Below the pieces are notes generated by a model. The model was given only the letters and a program-made list of their open reading frames with translations, ran no database searches and had not been told where the DNA came from. From positions 124,001-188,000 of the forward strand of contig NZ_JABMKW010000008.1 of the NCBI RefSeq assembly GCF_013204795.1: a stretch of 64,000 bases of DNA, read 5' to 3'. The position numbers and the translations under genes were made by a program. Shown here piece by piece: positions 38,547-47,320 of the stretch (positions are counted from its first letter, which is position 1; the number at the start of each line of letters is the position of its first letter). The DNA is from Pedobacter panaciterrae (lineage in GTDB: Bacteria > Bacteroidota > Bacteroidia > Sphingobacteriales > Sphingobacteriaceae).

Positions 38547-39905
38547 ATGAAGGCAATCCCTGTAATAGCGATTTTCGATGTTGGTAAGACCAATAAGAAG
38601 CTGTTTCTTTTTGATGAGAACTATAAAATAGTTTTTGAGAGATCGGCACGGTTTACTGAAACTGTAGATGAGGATGGGGACCCGTGTGAGAATTTGGAAA
38701 GCCTAAGGCTATCTGTTTTTGATTCCTTAAGGGAGGTTTTTAGAAATCCGGCTTTCGAAATAAAGTCTATTAATTTTGCAACTTACGGTGCCAGCTTTGT
38801 TTATATAGATGAGGCCGGGAATCCTTTGGCACCACTATATAATTATCTGAAAGCCTATCCAGAGGAACTTACAGAACAATTCTATAATGCCTACGGGGGA
38901 AAAGAAGCATTCTCTAATCTCACCGCATCTCCGGTATTGGGGAGCCTGAATTCGGGAATGCAGTTGTATCGGATTAAGTACGAGAACCCTGACCTGTTTA
39001 AAAGAATAAAGTATGCGCTTCATTTGCCGCAATACCTTAGTTATCTGATTTCGGGCGAAGCATATTCTGATCTTACGAGTATTGGCTGTCATACCAATTT
39101 ATGGGATTTCACTAAAAGCACTTACCATGAATGGGTTAAAAAGGAAGGTATATTGGAAAAGCTTGCACCTATTGTTCCTTCAAACAGTGTAATGCCAGCT
39201 GCATTTCCTGGCAACAATTATGCTGTAGGGGCAGGATTTCATGATAGCTCAGCAGCTTTGGTGCCTTATCTGGTAAATTTCCATGAGCCATTTATTTTAT
39301 TATCTACCGGTACATGGTGCATTAGCCTTAACCCTTTTAACGCTAGTCCGCTTACTGCAGAAGAGTTAGAAAATGATTGCCTTTGTTATTTGCAATACGA
39401 GGGTAAGCCGGTTAAAGCATCACGTCTTTTTTCAGGATATGAGCATGAACAGCAGGTGAAACGAATTGCAGCTCATTTCGGTACAGACATCATCACTTAT
39501 CGCTCTGTTCCGTACGATCCAAAGATCATTGAAGAGCTGGAGCATAAGCCCCAATCGGATATTACTTCTTTTGCAGAGCGTAACCTGGCAGACTATTCAT
39601 CAGATATTATAGCTTATCATCAACTCGTTTTAGATCTGGTAAATCTGCAATATATAGCTACAAACAGGGTGCTTAAAGGCACCAAGGTAAAACGAATATT
39701 TGTAGACGGAGGATTTAGTAAAAACGCCATATTTATGAATTTGCTAGCCATTGCATTTCCTGAGCTTGAAGTATTTGCAGCCTTTATGGCGCAGGCAACT
39801 GCAGTAGGAGCGGCTTTGGCCATTCACAAATCATGGAACACTAAACCCTTACCAAATGATATTATTGAACTAAAGTATTATTCTGTAGTTCAGCACCAGA
39901 ATTAA
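38547..39905 (+). CDS. rhaK: FGGY-family rhamnulokinase
   Basis: A 452-residue sugar kinase, presumed to phosphorylate L-rhamnulose for the aldolase. The phosphate-binding start IAIFDVGKTNKKLFLFDE and the later LLSTGTWCISLNPF and FVDGGFSKNAIFMN segments are typical of FGGY kinases. Frames starting at TTG 38532 or ATG 38535 are possible. The ATG at 38547 was chosen because GGAG lies 5 bp upstream and the protein then begins just before the first strand. It is last in the rhamnose operon; a terminator hairpin lies inside the end of the convergent gene. Confidence 0.87.
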   Translation: MKAIPVIAIFDVGKTNKKLFLFDENYKIVFERSARFTETVDEDGDPCENLESLRLSVFDSLREVFRNPAFEIKSINFATYGASFVYIDEAGNPLAPLYNYLKAYPEELTEQFYNAYGGKEAFSNLTASPVLGSLNSGMQLYRIKYENPDLFKRIKYALHLPQYLSYLISGEAYSDLTSIGCHTNLWDFTKSTYHEWVKKEGILEKLAPIVPSNSVMPAAFPGNNYAVGAGFHDSSAALVPYLVNFHEPFILLSTGTWCISLNPFNASPLTAEELENDCLCYLQYEGKPVKASRLFSGYEHEQQVKRIAAHFGTDIITYRSVPYDPKIIEELEHKPQSDITSFAERNLADYSSDIIAYHQLVLDLVNLQYIATNRVLKGTKVKRIFVDGGFSKNAIFMNLLAIAFPELEVFAAFMAQATAVGAALAIHKSWNTKPLPNDIIELKYYSVVQHQN

Positions 39906-39959
39906 TTATCGTGAGGCAAATTTAGCGGTAATTAATATTGGTTAATTTTAGTTTATGAA

Positions 39960-40907
39960 TTAAGTCGCCTTAACGGGCGACTTTTTATATTTAGACAAGT
40001 TGATGAGTAAAACACTGGCCAGAATAACAATTAAACCCGTTATCTGAATAATGCTTATGATCTCATTTGCAAAAAATACAGCAAGTAATACCGCAACCAC
40101 AGGGTTTACATAAGCGTAAGTACTTACTTGTGTTGCAGGGCGAACCTGTAGTAGCCATACATAGGCGCTAAATGCCACTATTGATCCGAATATGATCAGA
40201 TAGGCAATTGACCACCATGCTGATTCGGGAACATTTTGAAACTGAAAACCATTCATTTCTCCGGCAATCATACTTCCCGGTATAAATAAAACTCCTGCAA
40301 TTAACATCTGCCATGCAGTAGAAACCGATGCAGGAGTATCAGGCGCAGGATGATATTTTGAATACAACGATCCACCAGCCCAGCCAATCGGACCAATAAT
40401 CAACAGGATCATTCCCAGAACATTTCGAGAATCTTGCTGCACAGAAAAACTAGCAGTTAGCTGTTCCCAAAATAAAAGGATTACACCTAAAAATCCGATG
40501 ATTAAACCGGCAACAGTAAATTTGTTGCTAAAGTTTTCTTTCCACTTGCCCTTATCTAATATCACAAACCAGATTGCGGCTGACGAAACCATAATGGCAA
40601 CCAGTCCACTTGGTAAAAATTGTTCTACCCAGATCACTATTCCATTACCCACGCCGAGCATCAGTATACCACTTATACCTGCATGAAATATATTCTTTTT
40701 ATTAAATACCGGTAAACCATTTAAAATACACCAGCTAAGCAGGAGTGTGCCCGCAATGATAAATCTAAATGCACCTAAAAAGAATGGTGGAAAGCCGGCT
40801 ACAGCTTTAGAAATGAAAAAATAGGTTGATCCCCATACCGCGTAAACGATAAGAAAGGCCAACAGAACAAGTAAAAGTGGGGCAGATTTTTTTTGAACGG
40901 AGGGCAT
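39960..40907 (-). CDS. EamA-family (DMT superfamily) transporter
   Basis: A 315-residue inner-membrane protein with ten predicted helices in two EamA repeats. The first repeat begins LLVLLAFLIVYAVWGSTYFF; the second ends VNPVVAVLLAVFFANE, the conserved Pro-containing segment near the last helices. It resembles YedA/RhtA-like exporters of amino acids or drugs; the substrate is unknown. It is convergent with rhaK. Its last codons contain the hairpin that probably terminates rhaK transcription. Confidence 0.85.
   Translation of the reverse strand: MPSVQKKSAPLLLVLLAFLIVYAVWGSTYFFISKAVAGFPPFFLGAFRFIIAGTLLLSWCILNGLPVFNKKNIFHAGISGILMLGVGNGIVIWVEQFLPSGLVAIMVSSAAIWFVILDKGKWKENFSNKFTVAGLIIGFLGVILLFWEQLTASFSVQQDSRNVLGMILLIIGPIGWAGGSLYSKYHPAPDTPASVSTAWQMLIAGVLFIPGSMIAGEMNGFQFQNVPESAWWSIAYLIIFGSIVAFSAYVWLLQVRPATQVSTYAYVNPVVAVLLAVFFANEIISIIQITGLIVILASVLLINLSKYKKSPVKAT
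39963..39987 (+). terminator. Terminator for rhaK, embedded in the EamA gene end
   Basis: AGTCGCC (39963-39969) pairs with GGCGACT (39976-39982), followed by TTTTT. It is 57 bp past the rhaK stop and lies within the last codons of the convergent transporter gene. Confidence 0.75.
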
Positions 40908-41003
40908 AATTATTTTTTAACAAATAGAACATTTATCAAAGAGAAAATCATTCTTTAATAAATTATATAACAATTCTATTACCAAAGGTGCCTTGTATTG
41001 GCT

Positions 41004-41930
41004 TTACAGCTCTTCTCCGGTTGTTGACCTTATTTCGTTTCTTACATTAATGCTAACACCGTCTTTATTAACCACCGAATAATCGATTTCAATTGAACTG
41101 CTGTTAATCTTTATTTCATTAATAACACCGCTTCTAATTTCTCCGATTTTTTCAAGAAGATCTATGTCGTATTTTACTGAATTATCAGCCAGTCTTTTAC
41201 AAACAAAATGAAAATCGCTGGTTACCAGAATATATTCTGAATCAGAAAGGGCCTTTTCAGCGTATTTAAGGTCTCTTGGAGAAGGAAAACTTCCTGCCAG
41301 GGTTCCTTGCTGATTGTATATGTAATTTACAGAGCTTACAATCTTACCAGCAACGTCTAATTTGCTTTTTGTGATCTCGGTAAGGCTGTTAGTCCATGGC
41401 AACATTTCAGAAGTGAAAGGCTCATCTTTGCCAGGTATTACGGAGGTGTAAGTATTCGTAATTGCACTGCTGTTGATGTCAATTTTAGTGAAGTCTTCAA
41501 TAAACGGATCGGCCGCATTATTTATCTGGCTTTCTCTCATTTGCCGGGTGATATAAATAACTTTATTTACTTCCTTTATTCTGATAAAAAAATTATAACC
41601 TACCTGAACTTTGGTTCCACTGGCTGTTGGAATTTCAGTAGGGTCTCCGGTGTAAGTTTTAACCTTTAATTGATTGCCAGACCCATCAAAATAGCCGATC
41701 CAGTATTTTTTGTCCTTAGCTCCGGCAATTACATAACTGCCTTTACTATCTTTAAAAACCAATACTTTAACGATCAGGTTTTGTTTATCCGAGATTTTTA
41801 GATTTAATCTTTTAACCAAAGAGTCATTGCCTAAACTAACATCATCGCCAGGTTGGTTTTCAGCAGGTTTCTTACTGCAACTTGCAATTGCAAGGCATAT
41901 CATTACCAATAGAGTTAAATGTAGTTTCAT
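41004..41930 (-). CDS. Lipoprotein of unknown function
   Basis: A 308-residue protein with a lipoprotein signal peptide (LLVMICLAIASC, lipobox Cys near residue 18), followed by a low-complexity SKKPAENQPGDD linker. The mature part is predicted mostly beta-strand with no motif I recognise. It is read in the same direction as the EamA transporter gene, 96 bp upstream of it; co-transcription is possible but not shown. Confidence 0.7.
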   Translation of the reverse strand: MKLHLTLLVMICLAIASCSKKPAENQPGDDVSLGNDSLVKRLNLKISDKQNLIVKVLVFKDSKGSYVIAGAKDKKYWIGYFDGSGNQLKVKTYTGDPTEIPTASGTKVQVGYNFFIRIKEVNKVIYITRQMRESQINNAADPFIEDFTKIDINSSAITNTYTSVIPGKDEPFTSEMLPWTNSLTEITKSKLDVAGKIVSSVNYIYNQQGTLAGSFPSPRDLKYAEKALSDSEYILVTSDFHFVCKRLADNSVKYDIDLLEKIGEIRSGVINEIKINSSSIEIDYSVVNKDGVSINVRNEIRSTTGEEL

Positions 41931-42126
41931 TAGGTTAGTTTGGTTCTTTGTTGTTGTATTGATTTTTCTGATCCGTACAGAACTTGATAAGGTAAATATA
42001 TTGTTTTGTATTAAATAGTTAAAGCCTAATTGTTATATTTTTCTGGTGATGATAGTTATTATTGCTTTTAGTGTTAGATAATGCGTTAATGTCTGAAACA
42101 AGCATTAATGTATTCAATCAATTTTA

Positions 42127-42134
42127 TATATTTG
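42127..42134 (+). promoter_or_regulatory. -7 element TATATTTG of the tRNA-Arg gene
   Basis: Exact TAnnTTTG match ending 8 bp before the mature tRNA 5' end, the usual distance for a Bacteroidota tRNA promoter. Confidence 0.6.
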
Positions 42135-42142
42135 CGGACTTT

Positions 42143-42214
42143 GTCTTCGTAGTTCAATGGATAGAATGTCAGATTCCGGTTCTGATGATGGGGGTTCGAA
42201 TCCCTTCGAGGACA
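42143..42214 (+). tRNA. tRNA-Arg (anticodon CCG)
   Basis: A full cloverleaf folds by hand. The acceptor stem GTCTTCG/CGAGGAC, D-stem GTTC/GAAT, anticodon stem TCAGA/TCTGA with loop TTCCGGT (anticodon CCG) and T-arm with TTCGAAT loop are all present. CCA is not encoded. A terminator follows immediately. Confidence 0.93.
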
Positions 42215-42224
42215 CACAATTTAG

Positions 42225-42260
42225 AAAACCGTCTTTATTTAATCAAGACGGTTTTTTTAT
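42225..42260 (+). terminator. Terminator after tRNA-Arg
   Basis: AAAACCGTCTT (42225-42235) pairs perfectly with AAGACGGTTTT (42245-42255), 9-nt loop, followed by further T residues. Confidence 0.9.
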
Positions 42261-42325
42261 TAATATACTTACTCATTGCTTCTTGTATTAGAGTATATAA
42301 ATGGTTCGGTCCAGGCTTAGTAATA

Positions 42326-42358
42326 ACAGGTGTTTCACAGGTGTTATATAGGTGTATA
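42326..42358 (+). repeat. Three 11-bp direct repeats downstream of tRNA-Arg
   Basis: ACAGGTGTTTC, ACAGGTGTTAT and ATAGGTGTATA start at 42326, 42337 and 42348, exactly 11 bp apart. The 627 bp from the tRNA (42215) to 42841 carry no convincing gene; they hold the tRNA terminator, these repeats and the structured element at 42448-42580. Confidence 0.6.
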
Positions 42359-42447
42359 AGCGCGTAAAGTATTGTTATGAGTACTTCCATATTTAATGAT
42401 CATGGCTGATATTATATGGAATCTGATAGGAGGGATATAAACGTAGA

Positions 42448-42580
42448 AAGCGTGGAACCCCACTTACCGAGCCAGAGGTCCTAGGAGACCGCGCAAGGAA
42501 AAGCAGAGCCCACGCTTATCGCGTGAGCACTCTTCACTTATCCTCTTGCTGCTATTTGAAATTTCCTAGGTTTCTGGCTC
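42448..42580 (+). ncRNA. Candidate rod-shaped structured RNA (possibly 6S-like)
   Basis: Nested helices form one long rod: GAGCCAGA/TCTGGCTC (42469-42476/42573-42580), CCTAGGA/TCCTAGG (42480-42486/42564-42570), GCAAG/CTTGC (42493-42497/42545-42549), AGAG/CTCT (42505-42508/42530-42533) and CACGC/GCGTG (42511-42515/42521-42525). In addition AAGCGTGG (42448-42455) can pair with CCACGCTT (42510-42517), which competes with the apical hairpin. The closing rod with an internal bubble recalls 6S RNA, but I see no decisive family signature. Strand and ends are uncertain. Confidence 0.45.
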
Positions 42581-42841
42581 AAGATTCTTAAGTGCTAAAT
42601 GCCTCAAATATTTTGAAGATTTCGCAAATTTATAATATTAGCTTGTTACATATCTTTTTAGTTTTATCAAATATACTAAAGCACTATTTAAAGAACAGTA
42701 ATTTCTATATAGTTAATTTGTGCAAGAATAATTAAAAATTTGAAAGAAAAATCAATATTTTGTAGATATTCAAATTGAATGATACCGAGAGTTTACTTTA
42801 TAAATAATTTTATATATTAAAGGCATTGTAAATATAACCAA

Positions 42842-44248
42842 ATGAAAAAACCCTTACTATTCCTGATCCTTACTTTTTTGACCTTTTCCCTATATGCAAA
42901 TATCCGTTTGCCAAATATATTAGGCAGCAATATGGTATTACAGCAGAAATCAACCACTAAGTTTTGGGGCTGGGGTTTGCCTGGTGAAAAGATAAAAATT
43001 ACTACTTCATGGGATAATAAAACCATAGAAGCATTAACAGATGGAAATGCAAGCTGGCAAATTAGTATTCAAACACCACAAGCAGGTGGACCCTATACTG
43101 TTTTGCTTGAAGGTGAAAATAAAATTACACTCGAAAATATATTTATAGGAGAAGTATGGGTGTGCAGCGGACAATCTAACATGGAATGGAGTCATAATAA
43201 TGGACTTACAAGCATTAAAGACGAATTTTCGCAACTTAGCAAACTAAATATCAAACTATTCAGAATACCTAAAACAACTTCAAAAACACCTCAGGATAAT
43301 ACCGAGGGTACCTGGGTGGCTTGCGATAGCAATACCTTAAAGGCATTTAGTGCTGTAGGCTATTATTTTGGGAAAGAGCTGAATAAGGATTTGAATGTAC
43401 CGATAGGACTGATCAGCAGCAATTGGGGCGGTACACCGGCCGAAGTTTGGACCCCTGAAAATTTAGTAGAAGGTAACATGGTTTTAAAGGATGCAGCAGC
43501 AAAAAAAACGCCTGCTCCATGGTGGCCTACTGCCCCAGGTTATGCTTACAATGCAATGATTGCCCCGCTCGTTAATTATAACATAGCAGGTTCAATCTGG
43601 TACCAAGGCGAAAGTAACACCACAACTGCATCAAGTTATGCTGAATTAATGAATACCATGATAAGTGCCTGGCGCAAGGCCTGGAATAACAATTTCCCAT
43701 TTTATTATGTACAAATAGCTCCTTATAAGTATGATAGTTATAATATCGGTGCATTATTGAGGGAAGCACAGACAAAGAATCTGGCTACAGAAAAAACAGG
43801 AATGGTAGTAGTTTCAGATTTGGTTAGCGATACACTAAACATCCATCCGACCAATAAGAAGGATGTAGGTCTGCGGTTGGCCAATTTGGCTTTAGTCGAG
43901 ACTTACGGTTTAAAAAAAAGCGCATATAAAAGCCCGATTTTTAACTCTTTAAATGTAAATGGAAGTAATGCAGAGATTGATTTAGATTACGCCGAAACAG
44001 GATTAATGCTGAAGGGCGACAAACCAAAGGAGATTTTTATAGCTGGCGCCGATAAGGTGTTTCACCCTGCAACGGTTAAAATAAAAGGAAATAAAATCAT
44101 TGTTTCAAATAAGCTGGTAAAAGTACCGGTTGCTGTTCGCTACCAATTTAGCAATGCAGGCCTAGGTAACCTTTTTAGTAAAGCTGGCTTGCCCGTAGCA
44201 CCTTTTAGAACAGACGATTGGGAACTTGATATCAGTAAGATAAAGTAA
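42842..44248 (+). CDS. Sialate O-acetylesterase-family (SGNH) carbohydrate esterase
   Basis: A 468-residue secreted esterase with signal peptide (LLFLILTFLTFSLYA). The N-terminal beta domain (IRLPNILGSNMVLQQ) precedes the SGNH-hydrolase part with GEVWVCSGQSNMEW (nucleophile Ser112), SSNWGGTPAEVW, WYQGESN and the catalytic DTLNIHP (His). This is the 9-O-acetylesterase/acetylxylan-type family common in Bacteroidota polysaccharide degradation. It removes acetyl groups from glycans; the exact substrate is unknown. It stands alone, convergent with an SDR gene that ends 18 bp away. Confidence 0.88.
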   Translation: MKKPLLFLILTFLTFSLYANIRLPNILGSNMVLQQKSTTKFWGWGLPGEKIKITTSWDNKTIEALTDGNASWQISIQTPQAGGPYTVLLEGENKITLENIFIGEVWVCSGQSNMEWSHNNGLTSIKDEFSQLSKLNIKLFRIPKTTSKTPQDNTEGTWVACDSNTLKAFSAVGYYFGKELNKDLNVPIGLISSNWGGTPAEVWTPENLVEGNMVLKDAAAKKTPAPWWPTAPGYAYNAMIAPLVNYNIAGSIWYQGESNTTTASSYAELMNTMISAWRKAWNNNFPFYYVQIAPYKYDSYNIGALLREAQTKNLATEKTGMVVVSDLVSDTLNIHPTNKKDVGLRLANLALVETYGLKKSAYKSPIFNSLNVNGSNAEIDLDYAETGLMLKGDKPKEIFIAGADKVFHPATVKIKGNKIIVSNKLVKVPVAVRYQFSNAGLGNLFSKAGLPVAPFRTDDWELDISKIK

Positions 44249-44266
44249 TATTTGACAGCTTTTTCT

Positions 44267-45061
44267 TTATAAAATCGATCTTACCAATCCACCTTCAACC
44301 CGAATTGCAGCTCCATTTGTACCAGATGCTAATGGACTTGCATAGTAGGTAACGGTATTGGCAATTTCATCAACCGAAAGAAATCTCTGCAGCAAAGAGG
44401 TTGGACGCATGTTCTTAAAGAAATCGACTTCTACTTCGGCAACCGAAATGTTTCCTGCTTTTGCTAAATCTTCAATAAAAGTGCCTACACCCTGAGATTT
44501 AGTTGGGCCAGGAAGAATACTGTTTACTGTTACTCCAGTGTTCTTACTAAGCTCGGCCAGGCCTCTGCTAATGGCTAACTGTGCTGTTTTTGTCATCCCG
44601 TAGTGGATCATTTCATCCGGAATAAAAACTGCGGATTCGCTTGAAATAAATATGATCCGACCCCAGTTTTTCTTTAGCATTTTTGGAAATAGGTTACGGG
44701 ATAGTCTGATGCCACTCATTACGTTTACTTCAAAAAACCTGAACCAATCCTCATCCGGTATTTCTTCAAAGGGTTTTGGTTCAAAAATACCTGCATTGTT
44801 AACGAGTATATCAATATCGGGAAGGCTTTTGATTAATGTATTCACTTCTTCAGTATTTCCGAAATCGGCAGCCAGGCCTGAAACATCTGCACCCTTTACA
44901 AGGCTTTTTAATTTTTCAACGGCATCGGCAACACCACGTTCGGCGCGACCGTTGATAATCACTTTTACGCCTTCTTTTAATAAGCTGTGTGCAATTGCAA
45001 ATCCTATTCCTGCTGTAGAACCACTAATAAAAGCGACTTTACCCTGAAGTTTTAAATCCAT
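44267..45061 (-). CDS. Short-chain dehydrogenase/reductase
   Basis: A 264-residue cytosolic NAD(P)-dependent oxidoreductase. Cofactor motif SGSTAGIGFAIA near residue 13, NNAG (NAGIF), catalytic Ser in FISSESA and the YGMTK tetrad (Tyr/Lys). The substrate cannot be told. It is transcribed alone leftward from a consensus -7 element. Confidence 0.9.
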   Translation of the reverse strand: MDLKLQGKVAFISGSTAGIGFAIAHSLLKEGVKVIINGRAERGVADAVEKLKSLVKGADVSGLAADFGNTEEVNTLIKSLPDIDILVNNAGIFEPKPFEEIPDEDWFRFFEVNVMSGIRLSRNLFPKMLKKNWGRIIFISSESAVFIPDEMIHYGMTKTAQLAISRGLAELSKNTGVTVNSILPGPTKSQGVGTFIEDLAKAGNISVAEVEVDFFKNMRPTSLLQRFLSVDEIANTVTYYASPLASGTNGAAIRVEGGLVRSIL

Positions 45062-45081
45062 AATCTAAATTTAAGTTAAAA

Positions 45082-45089
45082 CAAATATA
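45082..45089 (-). promoter_or_regulatory. -7 element TATATTTG of the SDR gene
   Basis: Minus-strand TAnnTTTG match 20 bp upstream of the start at 45061, leaving a short leader. Confidence 0.5.
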
Positions 45090-45162
45090 CATTATGAAGA
45101 TCGGAAGTAGGAGATAATTAAGCGCGTATCTGCGCATGCAGTTACGCGCTTAATTAAAGTTC

Positions 45163-45957
45163 TTATTTGGAGTAAGTAACTACCAAAGGAAGGTGATCTG
45201 AGGCATGAATATCATTTATAACCTGATGAGAGGCAACCTTAAGTTTACTTCCTTTTTTTAAGAGAATAAAATCAATCTCTTTATCAGGATTTACATCTGG
45301 GATAGTAGGTGCACAGTTCTGTTCGCAGCTGCGGGTAAAATGTTTCTCCAATATAGCCATTGCAGGGGTAGTAGCGGTAAGGTTAAGGTCACCGGCTAAA
45401 ATAACCTCTGTTTTCCTATTTCCCAATATCTTGTTGATCTCGGCAACTTGTAATAAACGATGCTCATTATTCAGGTCAAGATGGGTACAGGCAAAGTCCA
45501 ATTTGCTGCCATTTGGCAGTGTAACATTTACTATTGCCAATGAGCGTTGCTCTGCTTTTAGTCCTTCTTTAAACGGAAGGGGGAAACGCTCAGATTTGTT
45601 GATTTTAAATTTAGAGAGTATAGCAACACCATATTCTCCTCCGTCGTAATCTATTCCTTTTGAAAAGAAACTATACATGCCTGTTAATTCTGCCAGCTTT
45701 TTTACCTGATCAACATTACCGCTTCGCGGAGTTAATACATCCAGTTCCTGCAAAGCTACAAGATCTGGCGACTGACTTTTAATGACATCAGCTATTGCCT
45801 GAAGATCAATTACGCCTTCCTGAGCAGGTGGATTTGCGTGATGAATGTTATAGGTCATTACTTTTAAAGAGTCTGTATTTGTGCTATTTGCCATAGCAAG
45901 CATACTACAGTTACTTAGGGCCAAAATTACCACCAGATGTTTAAGATATGTTTTCAT
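45163..45957 (-). CDS. Secreted endonuclease/exonuclease/phosphatase-family hydrolase
   Basis: A 264-residue exported metal-dependent hydrolase. A longer open frame reaches 46374, but its first part only overlaps the upstream gene in another frame. The ATG at 45957 gives a good signal peptide (YLKHLVVILALSNCSMLAMA) and was chosen. EEP motifs are visible: VMTYNIHH, LVALQELD (metal Glu), ILAGDLNLT and ASDHLPLV (catalytic Asp-His). Substrates of the family range from nucleic acids to phosphoinositides and sphingomyelin. It is the last gene of the leftward SusCD operon, 55 bp after the unknown secreted protein. Confidence 0.85.
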   Translation of the reverse strand: MKTYLKHLVVILALSNCSMLAMANSTNTDSLKVMTYNIHHANPPAQEGVIDLQAIADVIKSQSPDLVALQELDVLTPRSGNVDQVKKLAELTGMYSFFSKGIDYDGGEYGVAILSKFKINKSERFPLPFKEGLKAEQRSLAIVNVTLPNGSKLDFACTHLDLNNEHRLLQVAEINKILGNRKTEVILAGDLNLTATTPAMAILEKHFTRSCEQNCAPTIPDVNPDKEIDFILLKKGSKLKVASHQVINDIHASDHLPLVVTYSK

Positions 45958-46012
45958 ATATGTGTTTCGCAAGTTAATCAAATCAGATCGATGTATGGTA
46001 CAGTTTCTCATG

Positions 46013-47272
46013 TTAAAGCTTGGATATTGCGCTGGTTCTGCCTTTGGCCCAAATATCTCTGATTGTATCTTCATCGCCATGTCCATTAGGCACGGCGGCA
46101 CTGCGGTTATTGGCATCATACCATTTCTTATTGGTAAGTTTTGTAGTTTGTCTGCTCCCTGGCATTTCAAGAAACCCATTAGGATCAGCCTTTGCAAGCC
46201 AATTATAGGCATGGTGTAGCCAATCTCGACGGTATTGATCACTTTGCTTTGCAAACCAGCTGATCTCATCGTACCCCCAAACGTAAATATCTCCAACAGG
46301 TTTGCCCGGCGACTTACTTGCACCAAAGTTATCCAGCTCTGCCAAGTAGGGTAGGTGTTCGCATGTCCAGCCACTTGGAGTTATTCCGCCTTTGCTGCGG
46401 TTAAAAAGAGCGTCAGAATGCCCAACTTTAAGAATTGCTTCTTCCGGTTTTTCAGGTGTTTCCAGAATCCTTAAAGGGAAAGAATGAAAGTCCATAAGCA
46501 ATTTGCCTTCGCGCACAAAACCACCACTTGGAACATGTGAGTCGCATATCAGCATCTTTCTTCTGGCATGTTTAGCTGCATAACCTCTAATAAGATCTAA
46601 TACCTGCGCATAATGATCAAGGTTCTTATCATTTTTATTCATTAACTCAACCTGGCCAAAGTGTATACCCTCTATGCCTGCATCAATATATGAAGCGGCA
46701 AGAAAATAGAAGAGTAGTTTTGTTTCAGATCTGCTGATGTCGGGCACGCCCGAATTTCCCCAATGTTTATTCATTCTTCCGTCTGCATAAAGTATATCTG
46801 AATAGCGGAAGTTTCGTTTTTCAACCGGAAGATCAAGCGCTTTAAAAGCCCATTCCGGTACAGGAACTTTTTCAATTTCAGGGGTAACGATTTCAAAGAT
46901 ACAAGCTTGTAAAATGATATCCGGATCTACCTGATGTACTCTGGCAGCCAGCTGTTTTTCCTGTTCAAAGTTCTTTAAAAGATCAGCTTCGCCTCCCCAC
47001 TGGCAAACTGCGCGACCAATGAACTTAGCACCTATGTTTTTAATCATCCTTAAGTTATCGTCAAAATTGCCTTCTCCGGTAAGCATCCTTTGCATAGTTA
47101 TTGAACGATCTAAATAATTTTCCAATACTTTTCTTGAGATCTTGCCTTTAAACTTATAGTCAGTTTTTTGAGGAGAAGTAGTTGCTGCTGTATGTATGCC
47201 TGCTATGGCAGAATTAATGAGGCAAATAAAAGTCAGCATTAATAAAGTTGACTTTAAAAACTTAGGGTTCAT
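46013..47272 (-). CDS. Secreted protein of unknown function in a SusCD operon
   Basis: A 419-residue exported protein. The start was placed at ATG 47272, which leads into a signal peptide (FLKSTLLMLTFICLINSAIAG); an upstream TTG at 47308 is unlikely. The sequence has a barrel-like rhythm with acidic residues after strands (AGIEGIHFGQVELMN, KMLICDSHVPSGG, VGDIYVWGYDEISWF) and an Arg/Trp-rich C-terminal half, suggesting a TIM-barrel hydrolase, but I do not recognise the family. It follows susD by 149 bp containing two stem-loops. It probably processes the compound taken up by the SusCD pair. Confidence 0.65.
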   Translation of the reverse strand: MNPKFLKSTLLMLTFICLINSAIAGIHTAATTSPQKTDYKFKGKISRKVLENYLDRSITMQRMLTGEGNFDDNLRMIKNIGAKFIGRAVCQWGGEADLLKNFEQEKQLAARVHQVDPDIILQACIFEIVTPEIEKVPVPEWAFKALDLPVEKRNFRYSDILYADGRMNKHWGNSGVPDISRSETKLLFYFLAASYIDAGIEGIHFGQVELMNKNDKNLDHYAQVLDLIRGYAAKHARRKMLICDSHVPSGGFVREGKLLMDFHSFPLRILETPEKPEEAILKVGHSDALFNRSKGGITPSGWTCEHLPYLAELDNFGASKSPGKPVGDIYVWGYDEISWFAKQSDQYRRDWLHHAYNWLAKADPNGFLEMPGSRQTTKLTNKKWYDANNRSAAVPNGHGDEDTIRDIWAKGRTSAISKL

Positions 47273-47320
47273 ATAATCAATATTAGGGTGGTAGTGGTTG
47301 TTTATCAAACTTAACCAGTA

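Noticed and set aside
42448..42500. Cobalamin riboswitch, suggested by AGCCAG and GGAGACC
   Set aside because: Only the B12-box-like piece is present; the other conserved blocks of the aptamer are missing and the fold is a rod. The downstream gene is an esterase.
42215..42841. A prophage or integrative element at tRNA-Arg
   Set aside because: No integrase, no mobile genes and no recognisable duplication of the tRNA 3' end were found; only short phased repeats remain.
45958..46374. N-terminal extension of the EEP-family hydrolase to a 403-residue protein
   Set aside because: The extension overlaps the end of the upstream gene in another frame, has no secreted-protein character, and a signal peptide begins at the ATG at 45957.
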